Origin: Hetaerina americana
Taxonomy: Eukaryota; Arthropoda; Insecta; Odonata; Calopterygidae
Assembly: GCA_022747635.1 (NCBI GenBank)
Contig: JAKTNV010000042.1
Span: 186,001-250,000 of the forward strand
Direction: 5' to 3'
Length of the DNA stretch: 64,000 nt
Below the pieces are notes generated by a model, which saw only the letters and a list, made by a program, of their open reading frames with translations, was not told where the DNA came from and made no database searches. The translations under genes were made by a program, and so were the position numbers. This document shows, piece after piece, positions 14,201 to 26,200 of this stretch (the stretch's first letter is position 1; every line of letters begins with the position of its first letter).

Positions 14201-17200
14201 ATTGATTACCTTGGAAAAGGCAGAACAATCACAGGCAAATATTGCTCCAACCTTTTTGACTAATTGAATACCAAAATTCATGAGAAGAGGCCTGGCTTGA
14301 AGAAGAAAAAAATCATCTTTCCCTAGTGAAACATACCTGCTCAAAAGTGCATTGACGATGGGAAATCTACAGGATTTGGGGTACGATTTGCTTGGCCATG
14401 CCCCCTGTTCTCCTGATTTAGCTCCATCAGACTTCCATCTGTTCCCAAACTTGAAGAAATGTGTCTTTTGGAAGCACTTAACATCCATTAAAGAAGTTGA
14501 GATGGATGGATATTTTCGCAGCCTTTCAAGTGCTTTTTTCTGGGAAGGAATTCTAGTGTTGGAGAAACGCTGGACCAAGTGTGTTGAAGTCAAGGGAGAT
14601 CATGTAGAAAAATAAAATAATTTTTTTACTGAAAATTGCTGTCTTTTATTGTCAGGCCGAGAACTACTCTACTTACCCTCGTATATCAAAAGGTTTTGAT
14701 TAATGCTGTATAAAATGTTGATTAGTGATACAGAATATAATGAATGTGAAAAAGAAGAAGGCTATATTAATATGCATCAGAGAGAGAGAAATGCCCCCTG
14801 TTAATATGGATGGGAAAGAGGGAGAAAAATGAAAAAGCTGTGATTCAGTAGTAGTAATAGTAGTTTTAGGGTAGGCGACTTACAGATAAGGTCAGTTGCA
14901 CCATTGGGGACGGTTTGGAAAGGAAGGGTGGAGAGAAACCAGGCATCGGCATTAGCCTACTCGGATCTAAAGGTGCCAAGGGTTCCGCAGTTTAACATGC
15001 CATCTGACGGATGTTGTACTCACTTAAAGTGCTTTCCACAAAGCACCCCAAGTAGAGATCAGGATACCACTATACCACTAAAATATCTGCTGCCTTGAGG
15101 ATTTGAACCCAGGCCCTCTCAGTGGGAAACCAGTACATTAGTCACTGCACCATCCCGATCTGCCTGTGATTCAGGTGCACTGTTGTGTACGTGAGGAAAA
15201 AATACAAATGGGACACAGATTTATTGTATTTACCTTTAGTACATAAATGAAGTATTTTTATTAAATATTATTTACTTGTGGGTCGCGGTAGTCCAGTGGG
15301 TAGAGTGTTGGACCGCTGACCAGAGGGTCCCGGGTTCGATTCCCGGGCAAGGCACTCTGGGCACCTGCAGCTCCACCCAAGCTAAGGTGATTTTTCGGGT
15401 ACCAGGTCTTCCTGGGAAACCATAACCAGCGCAGGGAAAGGAATTGGCCCCCCTACCCTGATGTGTGAATTTTCACATGCCGTATAGGGCTTAGTACTGG
15501 GTGATGTCTACCATCACCTACTAAACCGACCTTCGGGTTGATTACTGTGTTTATGGTTTTTTTATTTACTTGCTGTGGTGTAAATAATACTGAGGTCTAG
15601 ATGGTGGTACAACTCTTTAGACTCTAAAAAAAATGTTTATAAGCACACGTGATGTGTGTGCATTTTAAGTAGAGTGGTGATAAAAGCTAGTGCATGAAAG
15701 GGAAAGACATGTTGCTCAGCTGGTTTCTGAGTGAGAGAGGAATGAACAGCCTAGGTACCTAAATGTTATAGCGACATATAAAAATGTCCAGTGGCTGTAA
15801 AAGTGGTAGATAGTCAGCTGGTGTGTCTGCAATTACTTTGAATCTATCAATTTCCTTTGCTGCAATTCTATGGCTCTCTTATGTCCATGTACTGAGCATG
15901 TGATGGCACTTTGCTTTTAGCTCATTCATCCTCTGTCTTTCAAAACCAAATCTCTAATGTACCCCACAAGAAAATGTTGTGGAAGCAGGGAAATTAAATT
16001 GAATGATTGAAAATGAGGATTTAAATGCTATTAAATTTTCTTCTCAACTACGAGGGTCATCCGGAAAGTAGTACCCGTTCGTGAAATAAAAAGACAAAAG
16101 TAAATATTAACAAACATAAAAAATTTTATTTGAAAGAGGATACTTTAAACTACTTCTCAACATAATCTCCAAGCAAATTAAGGCATTTGTCATAACGTGT
16201 GACAAGTTTCTGTATTCCTGCTGCATAGTCCTTCGCCGCCAGCTCATTGAGATACGCGAGGGACCCATCTTGCACAAATTTTTGCATAATGCAGATGGTG
16301 TTTAACAATTTCATGAACAATTGTTCGAGAAACATTGGGAAAATGCTCACAGATGTCATCAATTGTGACGCGCCGATCGTTCCTCACGAATTCGTCAACT
16401 GAGCTCACCAGTTGGTCTGTAATGACAGACGGTCTCCCCGAACGCTCATCGTCGTGTGTGTTCCCCCTCCCCATGTTGAAGTTGCGACACCACCGCCGAA
16501 CAGACGACTCGTCCATCACATTGTCTCCATACACCTCCTTTAATTGGCGATGAATATCACATGGGCGAACGTTTCTTGCATTGAGGAATTTAATCACTGC
16601 CCTCACTTCACAACTGGCGGCGTTCTCAATTTTTTTAAACATTGTAAACAATCACAGAAACAACACAGGCAATGCTAGCGTCACGCAACTTGGCTCAGAG
16701 AAGGCAGACAAGCCACTGAAGCTATCTGACCTCGTCCAGCGGCTACTCGCGTCGTCAGCACTTCATGCGGCACGAACGGGTACTACTTTCCGGATGACCC
16801 TCGTATATGCATTCTACCAACTATAATGACTATCTGTTATTCCTAAAGGTGGTAATGTGATACCCAGGATAGCAATTTTTATCATGTTATATTTTTCTGT
16901 TTAAGGATTTAAAGTTTTTGTACAGTTTTTGATGGATTTTCATAATTTTAATTTTCACAGCAACACCCACTCATTCCTCAAATGAAGTGTGAAGGACGTG
17001 TTGGATCTGGAGGCTCAGCCGGAGGAGGATCTTCAGCATCAGCTGCTAGCAACCCCTACCTTGCATTCCGAAGACGCACAGAGAAGATGCAGACCAGGAA
17101 GAACCGCAAAAATGACGAGACATCGTATGAGAAGATGTTGAAACTAAGGCGAGATTTACTTAGGGCGACAACTATCTTAGAAATGGTGAAGCGTCGGGAG

Positions 17201-20200
17201 AAGCTGAAGCGGGAGTGTCTTCATCTTTCAATAGAGATCTTTGAGAAGAGGCAAGTATTATGCCGAAAAACATTTATGAGGTTTTGGGCATTTATTCATT
17301 TATTAATATTAGGCAAATATCTGAGCCTGTCCAGTATAGCTCAGGGAAGAACTTCCGTTGAAATGATAAATATCTTAACTGAATGGTTCTTTCTTCCAAG
17401 TCCAAGGGATTATACATTGATAAAACACTATGGTTTTTATGTTTCTCTTATGTGTTGCATTATTGTTTAATTTTGAAACCTCCTATATAAAAATTCACTT
17501 CTACTGTGAATATTCTTCGCAAGTAACAGGCAAACTGTTTTATTGAAATTGATAAAAATTCTTTTGGTGTTTGCCAAGCTGGATTTTTTTTCCAATAAAT
17601 TGATTCCCGAATCAAACATTGAATGATTTTTGATCGAGGAATATTAAATAAAGTGTATCAGCTAGTTTTTTCATTAAATCATGTGTTTAATTAACTAATT
17701 ATTGTCTAAGTTTGACCTCCAAAAGTATCTGCAAAGAACTCTTTATGAAGTAAATAGCTGATGTAATAAAATTCCAGAGAAATTTAAGGATTTTATATGT
17801 AGGCTCAAATTTAAGATGTTGTTAATTTTTTCATTACAAAATATGAAAAAAACATTGGCTTATATTCAGGAAAAAGCAAAATAATAGTTTTAATATCATA
17901 TCTACATCTACATCAATACCCTGCAAGCCACCAAAAAGGTGTGTGGCAGGGGGTGCAGCACCAGGAGGAAAGGATATCCCTTGGCTCAATTACCTTTTTA
18001 TCATTCGAATAAATTATGCTCTGGTATGTGTGAAGTAAAAATTTCATTTGAGTGTTAAATTTCGATTCATCAAGGTTTTTCAGACATTTACCACTGATCT
18101 TATTGGTGCACATGGATCACAAGAAAATTATGTTGAGTTAGCACTTGAATGGATTTGTATATCAGTGTTAATGCAATTATATTTTGCTAGTAACTAAATG
18201 ATGAGTGAGTGACATGAAGAAAAATTAAACTTTCACTTTATATAGTCTGTTCTTAATAAAGTCATTGGATAAGGTTAATATTCATTCTTTGAAAAATTTC
18301 GTATAAATGAGTAGTATGAACATGCTCAATCATTGTTGATTGGTTCTTAAAATAAAATTTTCTGTTGACCTTCAACAGGAAAGTGGTTTAGTAAATGTTT
18401 TCAAGGGATATTGAATGCTTTGACATGTTTGAAGTACCCTTGACTGTGTTTCTAGATGCTAAATGAAGCCTGGTGTTGTCATGTATTTAGTCCTGTTTTT
18501 AATGTCTGGATTCAAGTCACTAAAAAATAAATGTTTTTCATGACACTGGTGCCTATGCGAGCAACATTTAATCAATAACCTTCTTACAGGTATAATGCAG
18601 CTGATTTCTGTGGGCAGCTTTTGGCTGAGCTTATGGCAAAGAGCACACGGCCAGCATTTGCACCTCTGTTTAGTAACCAATTTGGTATGAACCAGAATTG
18701 GGCAAATAAAGTTTCCAGTAAGGTAAGCACCAAAAATAACAAATGAATTTGGTTTTTTATTTAATGGTTACTTAAAGTCAATTCCATAAATTTATGATTT
18801 CCAATCTTGATTTTGATTCTTATATTGAGATTATGATTCCATTGAAATATGTAATCATAAGAATGACTCTTTTTAAAGGCCTAAATTAGCCTTTTAAATG
18901 ACTAGGAAAATTGATAAGGCGGTAATGTACAGGTTTCAGGGGTTATCTCCGGACATGAATTTCCTACCATAGCGTAGTTCCACCGGAGGTGGCAATTGCC
19001 ATTGTTGAAAGCTATAGGCATGGCTGAGGCCTATAGCTTTCAATGCTATGGCAATGGCCGAGATGTTACATACAAGTGTGGAGTACGATTGAAGAGCCGC
19101 TATTATTGAAAGTGTTCGCCCAGTGAAATAGTTCGATTCTTCGAGTACCCTGATCACTTGTTTACGATATTGTGGCTTAGTATAATGCTTTGGAGAAGTC
19201 TGGGGACGGTTTCGCTGACCCGACAAGGCAACCTCATTCGAGGAAATGCTCAAAAGAATGTCATGAAACTGTGGATGGTGACTGTGGCCTCGGAGAGGCC
19301 ATGTCTTTCTACAGGACAGTGCACCTCATACGAGTCATTTAGTCCAAATCTGGCTCTCAGATTACATTGACATGTTCTGGTCAAAGGAGTTATGGCCCCT
19401 GAATACCTTGGACTATTATGTTTGCAGTGTAGTCGAAAGAGTTACCCATAAGATGAGGCACCCTAATGTTCCATTTCTATGCACCACTGTCTTAGCTGCA
19501 TTCACGAATATGGACGGCACTGTTTTAAAGAGTGCGTGCGATTGATTCAGGACAAGATTGGAGGTAGTCATTGCAGCTGAAGGGGGTTACATTGAGTAAT
19601 GTTACTTTTGACAGATACCACTACGTGCGTGTGAAAGGATTATCATTTGTATTTTTTTTTAATATACTTGCTTTCAAACCAAAGTTTCATTTGTCTGGAT
19701 TTAACTGCTGTACCCTTCATATCAACAGTTTTTTGTAAAAATATGATTAGAATTGGACATATACCTGTTGTAGGAAATGCTTGTCTGATAGCCTGATCGA
19801 TAATTTTTCTTGGGTTGATATGTCTGATTGTAAACGGTACATAATGGGATTTAGAAGGCTCATAATATATCTGGCATGTATTTTAACCACAGATATTGTA
19901 AGGGGTGACAGAGCAAGGGAAAAATATCAGAGAAAGATGATGTAATGATCCACCCTGAATTTAAATTCCAAGGAAAGGTTCCCAAACACTTTCCAAATTT
20001 TTCTACTGAAGAGTTTTGTAAAATGTCTGTGTGTTGCATGGTCCATTTATTCAGTGTTCTTTCGAGTGGAGTCCTCATCATCAATATATCAATCCTAAGA
20101 TTGGTTTACTGCAGCTCTTCATTCTTCGCTCCCGTGTCAATTCCCTCACCCTCTGATAGCTTGTCTGTTTTACATCCTTATGAATTGTTCCTATGTACCC

Positions 20201-23200
20201 TTCTCTTGGGCTTCTTCATGACCTCTTCCTTTCTATTGTTTTTCACACTAATCCACTGTGCTTCAATGTGTGGCCTATCCATCTAGTTGTGCTTTGTGGA
20301 TGAGTTCTTCATATGATTGTTTCCTTTGGGGCTCTTCTCTGTACTACCTCGTTCCTCATGTTGTCTGTCTACTAAATCTTCAGCATTCTCCTCCAGTATC
20401 ATGTGTCGAATTTCATGATTTTATTTGCATGTTATTATCTTGTTTCATGTCTTTTCTCTTTGTTTTTATTCTTTGCTGTATTATTCTATGCATGAGATAT
20501 CAGGCTCAATGTTCTGTGTTCTTCGTGTTTATCTGCTCTTGGTCTCTTCAGTATTGCAATCAGCACCCATTTCTTGAAGTCATATGGCGGTTTTCTACTC
20601 TTGTAAGCATCTTTGATTGTTTCAAAGAGAGTATCCTTTGCCTATGTTTATTTTTAAACTCTAGTTGCCTTGTGGTTGTTCAGTTATTTCACAGCTCAGT
20701 AGAATTCATTTCTCAATATTTCCTTTCTCTTTTTGCCTTCTTTTATCGGTATATTTTCTTAAATTAAGTCTCCTTCTAGTGGTTAGAACCCTTGTAAGAG
20801 ATCTTCAATCTCTTTCTTCCATCTCTTTTTGGTGACTTCATCTTCTATTAATATCTTTCCATTCGCATCATGGACCTTAAGGGATTTTGTTTTTCTTTCT
20901 CTGAATTGTTCCTTTGCCAGTATATAAGGCATTTTGCTGTTTCCATTCTTTATGTATCATTGATTTCCTCATGACAGCTTTCTATCCACTCATCCTTGGT
21001 CTTCTTGCATTCCTATATAACTTGGTTTGACAGCTTTCTTTAAAGTGTTTACTTAGTTTCATTTAATAGGTTCTTCACCTTAAAAAGTCATTTTAAGTTA
21101 TCAGTGATTAAACAGACATAAGAATAGAGTGAAGAATACATGGGGGGGTTACATATGACAAAGTCCCTGTTGACCTGGATGTTGCTTTATGGCAGCACCT
21201 GACTCCATTTAGTCGGGGTAGGCTAGGATTTACGATACTCTGAACGTTATTTAAAGTACTTTGACAAGTTTCTGACGTAACATGATAGAAATCCTGCACG
21301 ACGAAAGTAGACTCTTTGCTTTTCTGCATTTATTTTATTACAACCTAGGTTTTGTCACAGCATAGCATCTTAAGATAATTTGGAATTTTTTTAACACATA
21401 TATGCCTAAATGCTGGGGAAGAGGGATGGGGAGAAGGAGAGAACGAACAAAGGATAATTGGAGGAGAGTGGGGGAAAAAAGGCTGGATTGGGGAAGGGAA
21501 GGAAATGGTTAAGGAGTGAAGGGAGGAAGGCTCAAGAGAAGTCATAGGATGGTCTACCAGTTATTGGCATGGTGATTAGTTGGAGGAGTACGGGAGACCA
21601 TTAATGGCCTGATGTAGGGTAAATTGGTGATGGGCTGGTTGGCCAGTGGGTGAGGAGGGGGGGGGGGTTAAAGGGCTGGTCATTGGGAAATGAAACATTA
21701 GGGAGGGAGAGGAATATACAAATTCGTTGGTTAAAACATCCTTTCCTGAATTGGTATGGCGTAGGATCTCTAGCTGTTCCAGAGCATTCAGGCGGCTTCC
21801 TCTTGGCAAGTAGAATGGCTGGGGAGAAGTCACCTCTGTGGCCGCAATCAATGAGATGTTTGGCGAAGAGGGATAAGGAATCATTCTTCCTTTCGCTCAC
21901 CTGGTGTTCTTTTACTCGTCTTCATCCTTCTTCCTGTTTGGCATCTATATACCTTATTACAGTCGCCACAGTGCAGTTCATACACTCCACTCCTGTGTAA
22001 TGGGTTGAATTGATCTTTGGAATGGCAAAGAAGGCCTTTCAGGTTAGTCCTGTTGCAGAAGGCAGGTTTCCCTTTGTCCTTCAGCAAGATTCTTTATACT
22101 TTTAAGGAAATGTGTCTTAAGAAAAGGAATTTCTACCACTGGAGATTTTATTTAGTTAAACCATAAATGGCTGACTTGGCTAGCCTGGACAGTTTTCTCC
22201 TATAGAGTCAGTTGATTAAATCTTTGCTATAGCCATTATTCCTGGCAACCATTTTTATAGTTTATAGTTCCTTCAATTTGTTATCTTCGGACCTCAGGAT
22301 AGAAATTAGCCAATGCAGCATAGAGGGAAAGGCTGAAAGCTTTTGGGAGACGTGTCTTGAACTATTGGGAATTACCAAGTCTGTGTAGCACTCTTTCCTA
22401 AATACAGAAAGTCAAACTTATCCTTTATCACTGAGATGATTAGACTAAAAAATTAAGGGATCTATCTGATTCTATTTCTCAAGTAAATTTTAAATGCTTA
22501 TCCTGGGGATATAGAATGTAAAACTGTCCAACTGCCTAACTGTTCCCGTCCAAACACAGAAAACATCATCTACATATCTGTGCCAATATCCCGTATGAAG
22601 GAGTGGTTAGAAGGAGATGTTCAAAATTGTCCATGTAAATGTCCACTGGTAGCAGAGAAAGTGGCATCCCATGGCTAAGCCATCCTGTTGCTGGTATATA
22701 ATATCATCGTTAAATTTAATGACTAGAATAGCAATGAACATTTTAGAATTTTTCACTTTCTTTCATTTGAGTGGCAATTACTCCATGAAAGATATATGTG
22801 TCGCTACATTATTTTTTCTGTGGGTTTGCAGTTAATAACATGGCATTGTTTGCAGTGACTTGAGGTCTTTAGTGTATTTTTTTACTCAAAAATGTTTGTC
22901 CATAATGTGTTAGTTTTATTTGTTAAGAGGTCATTTTGAGAATGAATCATTCTGAGATTTTAGAGGTTCCTGATCATAATAAAATTGCCAAACTAAAGGA
23001 AAAGCTAATATGCTTATTTATTACACTTTTCAAGATCATAATTTTTTATTTATAATCGTCTATTGTTATTGTGTTTAATAATACTATGAAAATTAATTCT
23101 AGGAGGAATCAATGCCTCGGAAGGAAAAACGTCAATATAAGAAGCGGAAGCACAAATCAGGCGTTGGCTCGGCTAGAGTTAGTGGCTTGGGCATGTCTCA

Positions 23201-26200
23201 ACTGCTGGGGTCGGATGCGTCAGGGGTGTATGGTGCAGGTGATACTTTGAGCTCAGAAGAAGAGGATCGGATCGGTGGGCACTCTCCTGGTGGAGCATCT
23301 CCTTCTGATCAAGATGATGAGACTGATACCTCAGAGGGTCGCTTTGTGTTCCGTCGGAAAAAGTACTGTAATTACCATGCTGTAAGTTCTCAGTTTATCT
23401 TATTTGTTGTGGCACCTCTTTAATTGGATAAGCCTTTTTTTTATCAGTAGTTGTGTGATGTAACATGACCAGATGCGTCCATTTGCATGATGATAGGGTG
23501 CAGGACCATAGGTGTACATGCCCCCTATAATCAAACGCTACCTTTGCCGAACCTTTCCACTCATTGCTCCTTAAATGGAGTGTCTAGTAATTATGGTATC
23601 CAGTTGTGAAATGTATGTTTCATGTAACCATGAACTCTTCCTTCTTTGATAAAACAGCTCATTATTTTGTAATGAATTTTTACTAGTAATCCACTAAAAA
23701 TTGATATCAAATAATGGTTAAGATTTTTGATTTTCATTTCTTATGCTAAAATAAGGATAGTGTAATTTCTTTAATTGTGAAGTTTGGCAATTTGCTGTTA
23801 AGGTGACCTTCATTGCCTATGTGTTGTTAGAAGTATACATTTTGCAACATTTTTATCGTGTACTGGTTATCCATTGAGTCGTCACATTGGTGGATTTTCT
23901 CTTGGTCTGAGTCTGAGACTACCTTCATATCCACTCTTGTGCCTTCCCATCTCACATTAGTGTTTAGAGGCTAATTACATTTTATTCACTTAAAAACATT
24001 CTTCCACATTCAAAAAATTTATTCTCTCAACTTCTAACATATAATTGCACTATCTTAAGTGTTCTATAGCCTTGCTCTGTGTTTTAGTGAGTGACTGTGA
24101 AACCTTACTGAACCTTACTAAATGATCTTATTGTTTTCTTCGGGTAAAGAAATAAAAGGGCCTGTACCTAATTTAGTTGCAAAAAATATTAAGCTAACAT
24201 TGACCTTATCTCCGTTAGATAAAATTCTTGAATATTACTGTAAGAATTAAAAAATATCTCATATGTCTGGTTGCTATGCACATATGTTAAAAACCTTATA
24301 AATAAAACCTGAAACAATGAACAAATCTAAAACTCCTGTAATCAGTTAAAAATATTATGGTCACACAGATGAATAAAAATAATTTATGATAAAAATATGT
24401 AAAAATGATAGTGGTTAATTGATCACTGCTGAGTGTTGTTAGTGGTATGCCTAACTCATACTTTCAATTGTGATCCTGTTGATAAGGGCCATCAAGATGT
24501 TTTTTTAGTTTCAAATTTTTCTAACATTCCATTGTATTCGGATCATCTTTATTCTGTGGCCCTCTTAAAATATTAGTCATTGATATGTGCATGTTTTGTT
24601 GTTGGCTGAATATATTTTGTAACTGATAGTTCTCTTTTATGCTTAAGCCATTGTCTGGAGGTCTAGGTAATTGGCCATGGTGTAGTCGGGAAGAAGGTGG
24701 CATGGCGGATCGGAAATACCGCTATTGTCTGACGTCTATTACGAAGCCTCAACCACAGTGTATTGGGTTTGCCCGAAGAAGACTAGGCCGGGGAGGCAGG
24801 TTAGAGAATCTATTGAATATTAACTTTTTAATCTTTCTAGTTTTGAGATATTAGCTCTTGGAATAATCAGTAACACATACTATTGTCTCAACAAAAATTT
24901 TAAATAACTCACTTGGAATGTTCTCACAGAAATATAGCATATTTTGATTTGATCTTTTACAATTTTAGGAGTCATTTTTTTATTATCACATTTCTATAAT
25001 CACATCTGGTAAAATTCTTTATGGTATTCAATTGGTGAATTATCATTGTCATTCAATGAGTCACTTAATGAATTTCTTTGTTTTCTCATGTGTCAATAAT
25101 TTATTATTCATTTTTGTAGGGTTATTCTGGATCGAGCTTGCTCATCGATGGATGAATATTGGGCCTCATTGGACTTCACGATATCCGAAGCAAGCCCATC
25201 CAATCCGAAAGTTGGAACAAGCACGGAGAAGCCTGCAGATGACTTTATTAGTGAAATCAAAAATGAATGGTATGCTTTCATTTTAAAACTTTAAAAAAAA
25301 AATTTTATGTGTAGTTGCTGCATGGTCTGCGTTACTTATATTTTTGGAAGTCCGGAAATGATTAGAATTGAGAAAATCTGGAAAAAATAGTAAAAATTAT
25401 GAAATAGTTTTGAATAAATATTTAATATGATAATTATCTGCAACGGTGGATGCTTTTTGCACGTGAAGATAGATGGAAGAAGAGAGAAAACCATCTTTTA
25501 CGACTTCCTTTTAAAAATCCCTCTAGAGCATTTAATAGCTGACTTGAGTATGGTAGATATCCCTACGTGCAGAATTAAATATGTTATTATTATTGGTTAT
25601 CTACTGGTCAAGGTAGCTTTAGGATTGGCACAAAACTTGGCAATGGTCAAATGATACACATAATTACCTTTCTATATCAAACACAACCTGACAGTAGACA
25701 CTCAAGATAGCCTATTTTCAATTCTGCATACCTCCTTCCTCCATTCTGTTTACATGCATATCCTATTTTCTTGCTTGCCCAATGTTCTCCCCTCGATTGC
25801 ATTATTCAACATCCCATTGTTGTGTTAAATGTTCTCCATCCACCTTTCCTTCCCCTTTGAAATTCTCTCAACAATCTCCTCTTCTTCCCCACCATGCCTA
25901 GCACGTCCTTTTTTGTTTTCCTTTCAGTCCATTTCACCTTTTCCATCCTTCTCGAGACCCATATTTCAAAAGCCTCCAATCTATGTCTGTCATTTTGCTT
26001 CAACAACAATGCTTCCCTACCATACTAAACCATGCTGCTCATCAAAGTTTTGACGAGCCGTATCTTAACATCCTTACTTGCTGTCTTGTTTCCTCATCAT
26101 TAATTCCCTCCTCTTAAGCGGATAAAATAATAATACTTTGTAATTCCACAGATTTATATATAAATCTGTGGAATTACTAAGTATTATTATTTTATCCGCT

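Larger units (their letters stand above)
18723..23102 (+). other. E(Pc) intron 6
   Basis: 4,380-bp GT-AG intron with acceptor AATTCTAG at 23095-23102. It holds a Tc1/mariner-like relic (18940-19660), a LINE fragment (about 20100-21060) and a Penelope-like relic (21327-22740), listed separately. The remaining AT-rich parts (19661-20099, 22741-23102) show nothing recognisable. Confidence 0.8.

Noticed and set aside
20258..20767. 169-codon plus-strand open frame rich in Phe, Leu, Cys and Ser
   Set aside because: It looks like a membrane protein but is the antisense shadow of a purine-rich LINE fragment on the minus strand.
21650..22000. 116-codon plus-strand open frame
   Set aside because: It is the complement of the Penelope GIY-YIG region, whose minus-strand motifs are unmistakable.
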